Assembly (NCBI RefSeq): GCF_000699505.1
Contig: NZ_CP007490.1
Coordinates: forward strand, 992,001 to 1,056,000
Source: Rhodoluna lacicola
GTDB lineage: Bacteria > Actinomycetota > Actinomycetes > Actinomycetales > Microbacteriaceae
Reading direction: 5' to 3'
Length of the DNA: 64,000 nt
The first letter of the stretch is position 1. Each line of letters starts with the position of its first letter. The notes under the pieces are model-generated. The model had not been told where the DNA came from and made no database searches. It saw only the letters and a list, made by a program, of their open reading frames with translations. The position numbers and the translations under genes were made by a program. Shown here piece after piece: positions 7,561-17,195 of this stretch.

Positions 7561-8562
7561 TTAATCGCGCTTTGCCTTGTTGCTGGTTTCGTGACCGGCG
7601 GCTTTTAATTCTTTGCGCAACTCGGCTGGCAGTGAGAATTGGATGTCCTCTTCGGCAGTTTGAACCGTGCGAACATCTCCGTAGCCGCGATTTGCCAAGT
7701 ACTCAAGAACCTCATCAACTAGTTCCTCTGGAACAGATGCTCCAGAAGAGACGCCAACGGTCTCAACACCTTCGAACCACTCTTCTTTAATTTCACTGGC
7801 GAAATCTACGCGGTGCGACGCCTTTGCCCCAGCATCTAGAGCAACTTCAACCAATCGAACGGTATTAGAAGAGTTCGCCGAACCTACCACGATGACTAGA
7901 TCAGATTGCGCGCCAACCTTTTTGATGGCGACCTGACGGTTTTGGGTTGCGTAGCAGATGTCATCACTCGGCGGATTTTGCAAAGTTGGGTGCTTCTCGC
8001 GAAGTTTGAGGACCGTTTCCATCGTTTCATCAACCGACAGCGTGGTCTGGGAAAGCCAAATCAGCTTCTTTGGATCACGAACCTTGGCGGCGGCGATGCT
8101 GTCATCTTTATCAATGATCTGCACAGCGTGCGGTGCCTCTCCGGCTGTGCCCTCAACCTCTTCGTGCCCCTCGTGACCGATTAGCAGGATGTCGTAATCT
8201 TCCGCAGCAAAGCGTTGGACCTCGCGGTGTACCTTGGTGACCAGCGGACAGGTGGCATCGATCGTATTGAGACCGCGCTCGGCAGCCGCTGCGACTACTG
8301 CCGGAGAAACCCCATGGGCAGAGAAAACCAGCACAGAGCCTGGTGGGACCTCATCAACTTCCTCGACAAAGATCGCCCCGCGGGCTTCAAGCGACGAGAC
8401 CACGTGCTTGTTGTGCACGATCTGCTTGCGAACATAAACCGGTGAACCGTAGTGATCCAGGGCCTTTTCCACGGCAATTACCGCTCGGTCGACGCCGGCG
8501 CAGTACCCTCGCGGGGAGGCCAGCAGCACCTTCTTGCCAGCGGTATTCTTGATGTCAGTCAC
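7561..8562 (-). CDS. ispH: 4-hydroxy-3-methylbut-2-enyl diphosphate reductase
   Basis: 333 residues. The three iron-sulfur cysteines are visible in '[12 protein letters not shown]' (start), '[11 protein letters not shown]' (middle) and '[11 protein letters not shown]' (about residue 205), together with '[14 protein letters not shown]'. IspH makes IPP and DMAPP in the last step of the MEP pathway; ispE of the same pathway is at 38865-39797. The start is GTG at 8562. Upstream on the minus strand, TATCAT (8574-8569) ends six bases before it, with no Shine-Dalgarno, matching a leaderless start. Divergent from xseA. Confidence 0.95.
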   Translation of the reverse strand: MTDIKNTAGKKVLLASPRGYCAGVDRAVIAVEKALDHYGSPVYVRKQIVHNKHVVSSLEARGAIFVEEVDEVPPGSVLVFSAHGVSPAVVAAAAERGLNTIDATCPLVTKVHREVQRFAAEDYDILLIGHEGHEEVEGTAGEAPHAVQIIDKDDSIAAAKVRDPKKLIWLSQTTLSVDETMETVLKLREKHPTLQNPPSDDICYATQNRQVAIKKVGAQSDLVIVVGSANSSNTVRLVEVALDAGAKASHRVDFASEIKEEWFEGVETVGVSSGASVPEELVDEVLEYLANRGYGDVRTVQTAEEDIQFSLPAELRKELKAAGHETSNKAKRD

Positions 8563-8619
8563 CCCTCAATGATAAGCGGGTCATTGGTGGATTGTGGTGG
8601 CTGACTGCAGGAGGCCCAA

Positions 8620-9837
8620 ATGAGCGAAGAAGAACTCGCTGGCGCCTCCAAAGTAAGTTCAGAGCTCTCCCCTTGGCCAGTATCGCGACTTTCGCTGACC
8701 CTGAAGGAATGGATCGAGCGACTAGGCGTCTTGTGGATTGAGGGAGAACTAGCCTCCATCAAAATCGGTGCTTCCAATATGTTTGGCGAGCTGCGTGACC
8801 TGCAGATCGAAAACAGCGTTTCCATTCACTCGTGGAATGTTTCCAAGATTCCAAATGATCTAAAACAGGGTGACCGAGTTCTTGCCCTGATCAAGCCAGC
8901 CTTTTGGCCAAAAGGCGGAAAACTTACGATGCAGGTCATCGAAATGCGAAAAGTTGGCCTGGGTGAACTGCTTGAGCGAATTGAGCGACTTCGTGCGCAA
9001 CTGACCAAAGAGGGACTCACCTCTGTGGACCGCAAGCAGCCGCTGCCGTTTTTACCAAACAAAATTGGCCTAATCACGGGTAAAGATTCGGATGCCGAGA
9101 AAGACGTATTGCAAAATGCCAAGCTTCGCTGGCCCGATGTGCAATTCAGGATCATGCACACTCTCGTTCAGGGTGACAAAGCTGCTCCTGAAATCATTAA
9201 TGCAATTAAGACCCTCGATGAAGACCCTGAGGTTGACGTAATTATTATCGCTCGCGGCGGTGGATCATTCTTGGACTTGATGGTGTTTAGCGATGAAGCT
9301 TTGGTTCGCGCGGCAGCAAGTGCCAAAACCCCAATCGTTTCTGCGATCGGTCACGAGAATGACCGACCAGTGCTTGATGACGTTGCCGATCTAAGAGCAT
9401 CCACACCAACAGATGCAGCAAAGCGTGTGGTTCCCGATGTAGCTGAAGAGAAACATAAACTCGAACAACTGCGTCAGCGCCTGTTTATGCGAGTGGACAC
9501 ATTTGTAGCAAATCAGCTGGGCATGATTGAGCAGATTCGAAGTCGCCCAATTTTGGCTAATCCTTACACATTCATCGAGGCTCACGAGGCGGATGTGGAA
9601 CGAGCGGTTGACCAGATGCGGTCTCGGCTAGATCAAACCCTCAGCAGGGAGGCCATGCAGATAGGACACCTGCGCCAGCAGGTTCGCAGCCTCTCACCGC
9701 AATCAACTCTGGACCGCGGATACTCGGTGGTCAGGGACCTTAATGGCCACGTGATTTCTGATCCGAACCAGATTAAGAAGGGCCAGCGGCTTAAGCTTCG
9801 CCTAGCCAAGGGTGAGCTGGGCGCGGTAGCCGAATAG
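8620..9837 (+). CDS. xseA: exodeoxyribonuclease VII large subunit
   Basis: 405 residues: an N-terminal OB-fold (about 20-115, with 'LWIEGELASIKIG' and 'SIHSWNVSKIP'), then the catalytic domain with 'KIGLITGKDSDAEKDVL', 'DVIIIARGGGSFLDLMVFSDEALVRAAA' in the core, and a coiled-coil C-terminus. Forms the single-strand-specific nuclease with XseB, whose gene follows by 20 bases. An AGGAGG site just upstream of the ATG gives the start. Divergent from ispH, as in most actinobacterial genomes. Confidence 0.94.
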   Translation: MSEEELAGASKVSSELSPWPVSRLSLTLKEWIERLGVLWIEGELASIKIGASNMFGELRDLQIENSVSIHSWNVSKIPNDLKQGDRVLALIKPAFWPKGGKLTMQVIEMRKVGLGELLERIERLRAQLTKEGLTSVDRKQPLPFLPNKIGLITGKDSDAEKDVLQNAKLRWPDVQFRIMHTLVQGDKAAPEIINAIKTLDEDPEVDVIIIARGGGSFLDLMVFSDEALVRAAASAKTPIVSAIGHENDRPVLDDVADLRASTPTDAAKRVVPDVAEEKHKLEQLRQRLFMRVDTFVANQLGMIEQIRSRPILANPYTFIEAHEADVERAVDQMRSRLDQTLSREAMQIGHLRQQVRSLSPQSTLDRGYSVVRDLNGHVISDPNQIKKGQRLKLRLAKGELGAVAE

Positions 9838-9857
9838 CCAAATAGACTGGAGAAATA

Positions 9858-10082
9858 ATGACTGACAAGACCAACTCTGACGTAGCCAAATTGAGCTATG
9901 AAGCCGCTCGGGATGAGCTGGTCAAGGTTGTCGCCGAGTTAGAGCAAGGCTCTGTAACTCTTGAGGAATCTTTGGCACTTTGGGAGCGAGGCGAGGCCCT
10001 TGCTGCGCAGTGTGAAAACTGGTTGACCGGTGCTCGCAAGCGTCTAGACGAAGCAGTTGCCAAAAAGAAGGCCAAGTCGTGA
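9858..10082 (+). CDS. xseB: exodeoxyribonuclease VII small subunit
   Basis: 74 residues, the usual size. The XseB pattern is clear: '[42 protein letters not shown]' followed by a Lys-rich tail. The subunit caps the XseA coiled coil. It lies between xseA and the DUF4245 gene, whose GTG start overlaps the xseB stop (GTGA at 10079-10082), so the three are one operon. Confidence 0.93.
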   Translation: MTDKTNSDVAKLSYEAARDELVKVVAELEQGSVTLEESLALWERGEALAAQCENWLTGARKRLDEAVAKKKAKS

Positions 10083-10675
10083 GCGCCATCAACAGCGGTC
10101 AAGATTCGCAACGGCCAGATCCTGAAGACAGTGCCGCAAAACACCGTGCCAATCAAACGGTTGTAAACCTAATCCTCTCTTTGATTGCCTGCCTGGGAAT
10201 TGTGGTGGTCACAGTTCTAGCTGTGCCTCGCGATGACAGTAACCGGATCAAGCCGGTGGACTATGTTGCCGCCGCGGCTGCAGCCGAAGCCTCCAGCAAA
10301 CTCGATGTGGCAACCCCGGCACTTCCCGAAGGATGGTGGGCCAACCAAGCCAAGTGGAACGAAACTGCCGCCGATGGGGTCAAGGTCTGGAAGGTTGGTT
10401 TCGTAGGTCCTGATAATCAGTACATCGGGGTAACTCAGGGATTTGCCGTTAATCCAACTTGGGTTGCCTTGCAAACTGTGAACTTTGAGACGAACACAGA
10501 GTCAACTGCAAAAAACACCACCTGGACCAAGTGGAAACCGGGCCAAAACACCGATGCTGACCCGCATCTTTGGACACTTGAAAAAGATGGCAACTTTATC
10601 GCGATGAGATCAACCGCGACCGAAGCTGAATTGGATGAATTCGCAAAACTTCTTGAGCAGGAGATTGATAAATGA
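10079..10675 (+). CDS. DUF4245 membrane-anchored protein
   Basis: 198 residues with one N-terminal membrane helix (about 28-48, after a polar cytoplasmic start) and an extracytoplasmic domain with the DUF4245 (PF14030) features '[13 protein letters not shown]', '[13 protein letters not shown]' and '[16 protein letters not shown]'. Family function is unknown; it is restricted to Actinobacteria and regularly adjoins xseAB or glpX. Start (GTG) overlaps the xseB stop by four bases and the end overlaps the carbonic anhydrase start (ATGA at 10672-10675), showing tight coupling. Confidence 0.88.
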   Translation: MSAINSGQDSQRPDPEDSAAKHRANQTVVNLILSLIACLGIVVVTVLAVPRDDSNRIKPVDYVAAAAAAEASSKLDVATPALPEGWWANQAKWNETAADGVKVWKVGFVGPDNQYIGVTQGFAVNPTWVALQTVNFETNTESTAKNTTWTKWKPGQNTDADPHLWTLEKDGNFIAMRSTATEAELDEFAKLLEQEIDK

Positions 10676-11301
10676 CAACCTCCATTCGCCATGAAAGCCC
10701 ACAGGCGGCTTGGGATGCGCTAGTGCGCGGAAACAATCGTTTTGTCACCGGAGCTCCCGCCCACCCTCGCCAAGATATCGAACGCAGAGAAGCTCTTGCT
10801 GCCAAGCAAAAACCATTTGCTGCGGTGTTCGGCTGTGCCGATTCTCGTCTTTCGGCTGAAATCATTTTTGACGTGGGACTTGGCGATCTATTTGTGGTTC
10901 GTAATGCCGGCCAGGTAATCGCCGAGACGATTATTGGTTCGCTCGAATTATCAGTTGAGGTCTTAGGTGTGCCACTGATTTTGGTGCTTGGCCACGATGA
11001 GTGCGGTGCTATTCGTGCAACCATCGATGCAACCGAGGGGACGTTGAGATCCGAGGGTGAATTTATTCACAATCTTGTTGACCGGATTCGTCCAACCGTT
11101 ACTGCCGCCAATCAGGCTGGCAAGTTCGAGATTGATGACATCACCGAACTCCACGTTCAAGACACAATCAACGAACTTCTAACACGAAGCAAACTTATTT
11201 CTGATGCAGTGAAGGCTGGGAAACTTGCCGTTGTGGGCGCAAATTACAAACTTGCACTCGGCGAGATTCACCCAATCGTCATTGTTGGTGACATTAAGTA
11301 A
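10672..11301 (+). CDS. beta-class carbonic anhydrase
   Basis: 209 residues. The zinc ligands are seen in 'FGCADSRLSAEI' (Cys, with the catalytic Asp-Arg pair) and 'LGHDECGAIRAT' (His, Cys). It reversibly hydrates CO2 in the cytoplasm, supplying bicarbonate to carboxylases. Cotranscribed with xseAB and DUF4245 by a four-base overlap, and followed by fumC after 24 bases. The link with fumarase may reflect anaplerotic demand, but that is inference from position only. Confidence 0.93.
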   Translation: MTTSIRHESPQAAWDALVRGNNRFVTGAPAHPRQDIERREALAAKQKPFAAVFGCADSRLSAEIIFDVGLGDLFVVRNAGQVIAETIIGSLELSVEVLGVPLILVLGHDECGAIRATIDATEGTLRSEGEFIHNLVDRIRPTVTAANQAGKFEIDDITELHVQDTINELLTRSKLISDAVKAGKLAVVGANYKLALGEIHPIVIVGDIK

Positions 11302-11325
11302 ATAGAGGCAACGAAAGGCCAATCA

Positions 11326-12714
11326 GTGGAATACCGCATTGAACACGACACCATGGGTGAAGTAAAGGTTCCAGTTAACGCTCTCTACCGCGCACAGACT
11401 CAGCGTGCCGTCGAGAACTTCCCTATATCGGGCACCACTCTTGAGCGTGCCCACATTGCTGCCCTGGCTCAAATCAAAAAAGCCGCAGCCCAGGCGAATG
11501 CCAAGCTTGGTGTTCTAGATGGCGAGATTGCCAAGGCGATTGCCGCAGCAGCCGACGAAGTTATCCAGGGAAAGCACGACGCCGAATTCCCAGTGGATAT
11601 TTTTCAGACCGGGTCGGGAACTTCATCAAACATGAATATGAACGAGGTCCTTGCAACCTTGGCAACCAAAGGCCTTGGAAAAGACGTTCACCCTAATGAC
11701 CACGTAAACGCATCACAGTCATCAAACGACGTTTTCCCTACCTCCGTTCACGTTGCCGTGACGGCAGCGCTGATTAACGACTTACTGCCATCACTTGACT
11801 ACCTAGCCAAAGCGCTTGAAGAAAAGCGGGAGCTTTGGAAGAGCGTGGTTAAGGCTGGCCGCACTCACCTGATGGACGCTACTCCGGTAACACTGGGGCA
11901 GGAATTCGGCGGCTACGCGGCACAGATTCGCTATGCGATTGAGCGAGTTCAATCAACCATTGGCCGCACAGCTGAGGTTCCGCTTGGTGGCACCGCGGTT
12001 GGCACCGGAATCAATACCCCAAAGGGATTCCCGCAAGAAGTAATTCGTCTGCTTGCAGATGAAACCAAGTTGCCGATCACCGAAGCTCGCGACCACTTTG
12101 AAGCGCAGGGAGCTCGCGACGGCCTAGTCGAGGCATCGGGAGCTTTACGTGTGCTTGCTGTCTCACTAACCAAGATCAACAATGACCTGCGCTGGATGGG
12201 TTCAGGCCCAAACGCTGGACTTGGCGAACTGAGCATTCCTGACCTGCAGCCAGGCTCCTCAATCATGCCGGGCAAGGTAAATCCGGTAATTCCTGAAGCG
12301 GTGATGATGGTCTGCGCTCGAGTTATTGGAAATGACGCAACGGTGGCATGGGCCGGGGCAACCGGAAACTTTGAGCTCAACGTAGCAATTCCAGTGATGG
12401 GCAACGCTTTACTGGAATCAATCCGTTTGCTCTCAAACTCACTTCGCCTTCTTGCCGACAAGACCATCAAGGGACTAGAGGCAAATGAGGAGCGCGCACG
12501 TGCCCTTGCCGAATCAAGTCCGTCAATTGTTACTCCGCTAAATAAGTACATCGGTTATGAAGCCGCGGCCAAGATTGCAAAGCACTCGGTGGCCAAGAGC
12601 ATCACCGTTAGAGAAGCAACCATTGAGCTTGGCTATGTGGATGGCGAAAAGATAACCATGGAACAACTTGACAAAGCGCTAGACGTGCTTTCGATGACCA
12701 GCCCTGGTTTGTAA
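11326..12714 (+). CDS. fumC: class II fumarate hydratase
   Basis: 462 residues. Family signatures include '[17 protein letters not shown]' near residue 98 and the superfamily motif '[15 protein letters not shown]' near 317, which contains the catalytic serine loop. It interconverts fumarate and malate in the TCA cycle. The start is GTG at 11326, with GAAAGG (11313-11318) seven bases upstream. Last gene of the xseA-xseB-DUF4245-carbonic anhydrase run. Confidence 0.96.
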   Translation: MEYRIEHDTMGEVKVPVNALYRAQTQRAVENFPISGTTLERAHIAALAQIKKAAAQANAKLGVLDGEIAKAIAAAADEVIQGKHDAEFPVDIFQTGSGTSSNMNMNEVLATLATKGLGKDVHPNDHVNASQSSNDVFPTSVHVAVTAALINDLLPSLDYLAKALEEKRELWKSVVKAGRTHLMDATPVTLGQEFGGYAAQIRYAIERVQSTIGRTAEVPLGGTAVGTGINTPKGFPQEVIRLLADETKLPITEARDHFEAQGARDGLVEASGALRVLAVSLTKINNDLRWMGSGPNAGLGELSIPDLQPGSSIMPGKVNPVIPEAVMMVCARVIGNDATVAWAGATGNFELNVAIPVMGNALLESIRLLSNSLRLLADKTIKGLEANEERARALAESSPSIVTPLNKYIGYEAAAKIAKHSVAKSITVREATIELGYVDGEKITMEQLDKALDVLSMTSPGL

Positions 12715-12755
12715 TTCCAATCACACAACCTTGACCCAAGTAATTTGGGATTGAA

Positions 12756-13283
12756 ATGTCAAAACTAATAACTGCAAAGATTGGCGGGCGCTGGCGAGAG
12801 GTTCCTCTCTGGGCGACTCGCCTTTCTTTTGAGGTTAGGCCAGTGCCAGGTTTTCAGAACGAGGCTTGGCCGCTCTGGAAGCCCACTTTGTTACTACTTG
12901 ATCAGGTGTTGGACGATAGAAAGTGGAAATTGAATTGGGTTCGCATTCACTCACACCTGGGCGTAAGCCGCTCCCCAAGGCATTCAATGGCCTGGGTCGA
13001 TAAAGACACCGACACCATGATGCTTTGCCATTTTGATAAAGACACAATGTTGCATGAGATTGCCCACCTTCCCAAGGATGACGCACATTCCGATGCGTGG
13101 GCAAAGCGCCTCTGGGAATTACAAGAAACTTACCTAAATAAAAAAGATGCCCGGGCCGCGCACCTTGAATTAACGCGGTACCTTTCCGGCCGAAGACTCT
13201 ACATAAAGAAGTTTGGTGAGAAGCCACCAAGATACGTGGACCAAATCAGCATTTGGGTCAGTACAAAACCAACGAGCAAATAG
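12756..13283 (+). CDS. unrecognised protein with an HExxH zinc-site motif
   Basis: 175 residues. A single HExxH site, 'MLHEIAHLPKDDAHSDAW' at about residues 91-108, has a third His nine residues after the second motif His, as in zincin and SprT-like proteins. The rest (Trp/Pro-rich N-terminus, 'RIHSHLGVSRSPRHSMAW' strands preceding the helix) fits a small metallopeptidase-like fold, but I cannot name a family. A TAATTT (12741-12746) lies nine bases before the ATG. The last 85 bases overlap the convergent prepilin peptidase gene. It may act as a peptidase or be only a metal-binding relative. Confidence 0.7.
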   Translation: MSKLITAKIGGRWREVPLWATRLSFEVRPVPGFQNEAWPLWKPTLLLLDQVLDDRKWKLNWVRIHSHLGVSRSPRHSMAWVDKDTDTMMLCHFDKDTMLHEIAHLPKDDAHSDAWAKRLWELQETYLNKKDARAAHLELTRYLSGRRLYIKKFGEKPPRYVDQISIWVSTKPTSK

Positions 13284-13717
13284 GGGCCGAGGGCAATGCT
13301 GCTTTTGAGACTTGACCTGCCTAGCCCAATCAAAACCAAAACCACCAAACTAGCGATGATGAATGCCAAGGCAACCGCCAGTAGTGGCCCCATAAAACTG
13401 AACCAGCCCATCGCTAGCGCAATCGCGCTGATTAGTTTTACATCACCCATGCCGAGCGAGGCCCAACGATTTGCAGCCAAACCAATAACGAATGCGGTTG
13501 CGCCGGCCACTGCGGCCACGGCCAGGTTCAACCACTGATCGCTAAGTGCAGAGCCGGCAAGTTGCCCAACTATCGAAATCGGAAATGCCGGCAGCACCAA
13601 GCGATTGGGTAATCGGTGTTCGGCGATGTCGATCCGCGATAAAGGCCAGGCAACCGACACCAGGTAAATCGCACCGGCCGAAGCTAGCGCAATAGACAGA
13701 AGGGATTCAGGATTCAT
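13199..13717 (-). CDS. type IV prepilin peptidase-like protein (A24 family)
   Basis: 172 residues with six or seven hydrophobic segments. Both aspartate motifs of A24 aspartyl peptidases are present: 'SRIDIAEHRLPNRLVLP' near residue 28 and 'LGMGDVKLISA' near 89. The N-terminal methylase domain of PilD is missing, as in TadV/CpaA-type enzymes. It should process type IV or Flp pilin leaders, yet no pilin genes occur in this window. The -10-like TAGCCT (13729-13724) is six bases before the ATG. Its last 85 bases are antisense to the HExxH gene. Confidence 0.85.
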   Translation of the reverse strand: MNPESLLSIALASAGAIYLVSVAWPLSRIDIAEHRLPNRLVLPAFPISIVGQLAGSALSDQWLNLAVAAVAGATAFVIGLAANRWASLGMGDVKLISAIALAMGWFSFMGPLLAVALAFIIASLVVLVLIGLGRSSLKSSIALGPYLLVGFVLTQMLIWSTYLGGFSPNFFM

Positions 13718-13775
13718 AGCCCAAGGCTATGGAACACGTGAAACCCCTATCGGTGTTATCAACAGGGATTGATTG

Positions 13776-14159
13776 TTATTCGGCGTCGCCGACCTTTTCC
13801 CACATCTTGGCCATGACCCACCACTGGCCATCAAGAAACACGATATTTAGGTAGTCCTGCATGACCCCGCCAAACATCTCTAGCTGCGGCTTTACCAAAG
13901 CCAAGGTTGGTGAGATCTGGTCAAACATCAGCACCTTGTCGCGTCGGGTGTTGCCCAACTCGGCAGGTGAGGTTCGATTGGCAACGGCCTCGCGATAGAC
14001 ATCGTATGGTCGAATATTTAGTTCGCCACCCTGCGCCGAGTAAAGGACGCAGTTCTTGTGAAAGACCTTGTCGAAAAGGTCCATATCCTGGAAGTGAAGG
14101 ACTTCAAAATAGTCCGCGATTAGTTTCTTGATCGCTGGATCTGCCTGTTCAAAATTCAT
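13776..14159 (-). CDS. NTF2-like (SnoaL/lumazine-binding type) protein
   Basis: 127 residues. The pattern 'AIKKLIADYFEVLHFQDMDLFDKVFHKNCVLYS' followed by 'LALVKPQLEMFGGVMQDYLNIVFLDGQWWVMAKMW' matches the cone-shaped NTF2 fold, nearest the putative lumazine-binding group (PF12893). No catalytic residues can be assigned. TAGCAT (14171-14166) ends six bases before the ATG, so it is probably transcribed alone and leaderless. It follows phoH2 (same strand) upstream, 33 bases away. Confidence 0.7.
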   Translation of the reverse strand: MNFEQADPAIKKLIADYFEVLHFQDMDLFDKVFHKNCVLYSAQGGELNIRPYDVYREAVANRTSPAELGNTRRDKVLMFDQISPTLALVKPQLEMFGGVMQDYLNIVFLDGQWWVMAKMWEKVGDAE

Positions 14160-14192
14160 GACAACATGCTATACCCGCGGCCGCAGGAATGA

Positions 14193-15545
14193 CTAGTTGT
14201 CGAGCAGATCAGTAACCAGTGCCGCAATTGCCGAGCGTTCTGAGCGCTGCAGGGTTATGTGGGCAAAAAGTTCGTGGTTCTTTAGCGATTCAATTACCGC
14301 CGCAACACCGTCGTGACGGCCAACTCTTAGGTTGTCACGCTGGGCTACATCGTGAGTTAGCACCACCTTGGCATTTTGACCAATTCTAGAAAGCACGGTC
14401 AACAGGGTGTTGCGCTCAAGCGACTGCGCTTCATCAACGATGACAAAGGCATCGTGCAGCGAACGGCCGCGTATGTGAGTCAGCGGCAAAATCTCTAGCA
14501 GGCCGCGGTCAACGATGTGGTCGATAACTTCTTTTGAAACCAAGGGGCCCAGGGTGTCAAAAATTGCCTGGCCCCATGGGTTCATTTTTTCACTCTCGCT
14601 TCCGGGTAGGTAGCCGAGCTCTTGCCCACCCACGGCAAAGATTGGGCGGAACACAATAATCTTTTTGTGCTGACGACGCTCTAGCACCGCCTCAAGTGCC
14701 GCAAGCAGGGCCATTGCAGACTTACCGGTTCCGGCACGGCCGCCAAGTGAAACGATTCCGATCTCAGGATCTAGCAAAACATCGATAGCCAAGCGCTGTT
14801 CGGCTGAGCGCCCGTGCACGCCAAAGACATCGCGATCGCCGCGAACCAACTTGACCTTGCCGCCCTTTTCAACACGGCCAAGTGCGTGACCGCGCTCGGA
14901 ACTAATCACCAGACCGGTGTTGATTGGCATCGCCGCAACATCTTTGTGCTTGATTAACTCAGTGTCGTATAGATCAGACATCTCATCGGCCGAAAGCGCC
15001 AGCTCGGCGATTCCGGTCCAACCTGAATCAACGGCATTGTCGTTGCGATACTCGTCTGCGGCCATACCAAGCGCTGACGCCTTGACGCGCAGCGGAAGGT
15101 CCTTGGTTACCAGGGTCACGTCGCGTCCCTCACTAGCCAGGTTGAAGGCAACGGCAAGAATTCGACTGTCGTTGTCGCCCAATTGAAAACCCTTTGGCAG
15201 CGTGGTCTGGTCAATGTGGTTTAGCTCGACACGCAGCAGACCGCCATCGCCAACTTCCATTGGAAAATCAAGCCGCTCGTGTTCGATTCTTAGGTCATCC
15301 AGGTGACGAAGCGCCTGACGAGCGTAGTAGCCAATCTCTGGGTCGTGGCGCTTTTTTTCGAGCTCATTGATCACGATGATTGGAATAACAACTTCTTGTT
15401 CCTTGAACTTGAAGATTGCACGTGGATCTGAAAGCAACACCGATGTGTCGAGGACATACGTCTTGGTACCAATTGAAGCCCTGGGTGGTTTTTTTGCCGA
15501 AGTCTTTGCGGTTGAAACTGACGCAGTAGTTGTTGACTTAGGCAC
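14193..15545 (-). CDS. phoH2: PhoH2-type protein (PIN ribonuclease fused to PhoH ATPase)
   Basis: 450 residues. The N-terminus is a low-complexity Ser/Thr/Ala/Lys stretch (about 1-28), followed by a PIN domain (about 29-160: '[13 protein letters not shown]', '[15 protein letters not shown]', 'ILAVAFNLA', '[14 protein letters not shown]') and a PhoH ATPase (about 215-445) with '[17 protein letters not shown]' and '[18 protein letters not shown]'. PhoH2 proteins of mycobacteria are sequence-specific RNA helicases and ribonucleases. The GTG start at 15545 has an AAAGGAG site five bases upstream. Transcribed on its own from a 156-base gap. Confidence 0.93.
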   Translation of the reverse strand: MPKSTTTASVSTAKTSAKKPPRASIGTKTYVLDTSVLLSDPRAIFKFKEQEVVIPIIVINELEKKRHDPEIGYYARQALRHLDDLRIEHERLDFPMEVGDGGLLRVELNHIDQTTLPKGFQLGDNDSRILAVAFNLASEGRDVTLVTKDLPLRVKASALGMAADEYRNDNAVDSGWTGIAELALSADEMSDLYDTELIKHKDVAAMPINTGLVISSERGHALGRVEKGGKVKLVRGDRDVFGVHGRSAEQRLAIDVLLDPEIGIVSLGGRAGTGKSAMALLAALEAVLERRQHKKIIVFRPIFAVGGQELGYLPGSESEKMNPWGQAIFDTLGPLVSKEVIDHIVDRGLLEILPLTHIRGRSLHDAFVIVDEAQSLERNTLLTVLSRIGQNAKVVLTHDVAQRDNLRVGRHDGVAAVIESLKNHELFAHITLQRSERSAIAALVTDLLDN

Positions 15546-15701
15546 CTAGGCTCCTTTGTTTCAGCTTGAGCCAAAACTACGCCTGCTAAATCTCAACTTG
15601 AGGGTAAGACACGCCCGAATTCGTGTTCGTTATCTGTTGTTAACTTTTGCACCCCGGGCGCCCGCACAGCTGCGCCCTCAATCCCCAGCAAGTTTGCGAA
15701 G

Positions 15702-16463
15702 CTAGGCGCCAAACCGGCGGTGCCTTGATTCGAAGGCACGGATGGCTCGCAAAAAATCAACCTTGCGAAAGTCCGGCCAGAGTGCTTCCTCAAAGTAGAG
15801 CTCGGAGTTTGAGCTTTGCCAAAGCAGAAATCCCGATAGCCGCTGCTCACCCGAGGTTCGAATAATTAGATCTGGATCAGGCTGGCCCCCGGTGTAAAGG
15901 TGCTCGGTAATTAGATCAGGGTCCAGCAGCTCGGCAAGCTGTTCGATAGTGGTGCCCTCATCGGAGTGTTTCTTCAAGATGGAGCGCATGGCATCGGCAA
16001 TTTCTTTGCGACCGCCGTAGCCAACAGCCAAATTGACCTCCGGCTTATTTAATTTTGCAGTGGCGGTCTCGGCGCTTTCTAATTCGGCCAACAATTCACC
16101 GGGTAGTGAGGCCCTGTCGCCGACTAGGCGAATCTTCCAACGCTTGCGCTTAGCCATCTCGGTCGCGACGGAGCCAATAATTTTTAGCAAGTCAGCGAGC
16201 TCTTTGGACTCTCGCTTAGCGAGGTTGTCGGTGGAGAGCATGTAGAGGGTTACAACCTTGATGCCGATTTCATCGCACCAACCAAGGAAATCAAAAATCT
16301 TGTTTGCGCCGGCAGCATGGCCGTGGGCGGCATTTGCGCCCGGGCGACGTTCCGCCCAGCGGCGATTTCCATCCAACATCACCGCAACGTGCTTGGGCAG
16401 GTCCGATGGGGCTAGCCCGCGCTCAAGGGAGCGCTCGTAGATTCGGTAAATCAGGTTTCGCAC
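15702..16463 (-). CDS. uppS: isoprenyl (cis-prenyl) transferase
   Basis: 253 residues of the UppS family: 'HVAVMLDGNRRWAERR' with the catalytic Asp near residue 30, 'LYMLSTDNLAKRESKEL', 'NLAVGYGGRKEIADAM' and the C-terminal 'DLIIRTSGEQRLSGFLLWQ'. The short chain (253) and the HPN-like substitutions leave open whether it makes undecaprenyl or a shorter Z-prenyl diphosphate, as mycobacteria have two. GTG start at 16463 with TAGCCT (16475-16470) six bases upstream, so leaderless. Divergent from the hemolysin III gene. Gap 15546-15701 (156 bases) upstream of phoH2 shows nothing recognisable. Confidence 0.93.
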   Translation of the reverse strand: MRNLIYRIYERSLERGLAPSDLPKHVAVMLDGNRRWAERRPGANAAHGHAAGANKIFDFLGWCDEIGIKVVTLYMLSTDNLAKRESKELADLLKIIGSVATEMAKRKRWKIRLVGDRASLPGELLAELESAETATAKLNKPEVNLAVGYGGRKEIADAMRSILKKHSDEGTTIEQLAELLDPDLITEHLYTGGQPDPDLIIRTSGEQRLSGFLLWQSSNSELYFEEALWPDFRKVDFLRAIRAFESRHRRFGA

Positions 16464-16469
16464 AGGTTA

Positions 16470-16496
16470 AGGCTACTTCAGGATGGGCAATAGAGT
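16470..16496. promoter_or_regulatory. divergent pair of leaderless -10 boxes (uppS / hemolysin III)
   Basis: Minus strand TAGCCT at 16475-16470 is six bases from the uppS GTG (16463). Plus strand TAGAGT at 16491-16496 is six bases from the hemolysin III GTG (16503). The 39-base intergenic region contains no Shine-Dalgarno site for either gene; both -35 regions must lie inside the opposite transcription unit. Confidence 0.6.
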
Positions 16497-16502
16497 TGCC
16501 TT

Positions 16503-17195
16503 GTGAGCATGCCAATCAGTGAAGGGTTCCGCGAAACCCCACCAGAAGTCAAACCAACCTGGCGCGGCTGGATTCACACCGGTGTACTGCCTCTAGTGAT
16601 TGCCGGAGGCATAGTTTTGGTGGTCCTGGCTAATGGCATTCCAGCCAAAATTGCAACGGCCGTTTTCTTCGCAAGTTCGCTTTTACTCTTCGGTAATTCG
16701 GCTCTGTACCATCGATTCAATTGGAGCCCCAAAGTAAAGGTGACGCTCAAGCGAATCGATCACGCAAATATTTTCTTGCTGATCGCCGGCAGCTACACCC
16801 CCATCACCTGGCTTGCTCTGCCTCAAGAAAAAGCAATCCTGCTGATGTCAATCATTTGGGGTTCGGCAATTCTTGGAATATGCTTCAGAGTTTTTTGGCT
16901 AGATGCACCACGCTGGCTCTACGTTGCAATCTACATCGCGATGGGTTGGGGAGCCTTCGTCTACGTGGTTGATTTCATGAACGCCAACGCACCAATGATG
17001 ATTTTGATTTTGGTCGGCGGACTTTGCTACACACTTGGCGCGGTGGTTTACGCACTCAAGAAACCAAATCCCATTCCGGGAGTGTTTGGCTTTCACGAGA
17101 TTTTCCACTCGTTCACGGTTTTGGCATTCATGTGCCACTGGACCGCTGCGCTACTTATTGCTCTCAGTCCCGCTGCCGGCAGCTTCGGCGTCTAA
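16503..17195 (+). CDS. hemolysin III family membrane protein (PAQR type)
   Basis: 230 residues with seven hydrophobic segments. HlyIII/PAQR motifs are seen: 'SALYHRFNWSPK' near residue 68 (Ser and His of the predicted metal site), 'KRIDHANIFLLIAGSYTPI' near 85 (Asp, His) and 'HEIFHSFTVLAFMCHW' near 198 (His pair). These residues form a zinc site in PAQR proteins; the bacterial substrate is not established despite the name. GTG start with TAGAGT six bases upstream. The last 45 bases overlap the convergent small membrane protein gene. Confidence 0.92.
   Translation: MSMPISEGFRETPPEVKPTWRGWIHTGVLPLVIAGGIVLVVLANGIPAKIATAVFFASSLLLFGNSALYHRFNWSPKVKVTLKRIDHANIFLLIAGSYTPITWLALPQEKAILLMSIIWGSAILGICFRVFWLDAPRWLYVAIYIAMGWGAFVYVVDFMNANAPMMILILVGGLCYTLGAVVYALKKPNPIPGVFGFHEIFHSFTVLAFMCHWTAALLIALSPAAGSFGV

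Noticed and set aside
12731-12750. Terminator at the fumC end (CCCAA/TTGGG)
   Set aside because: Five-bp stem without a T tract, and it overlaps a possible -10 of the HExxH gene.
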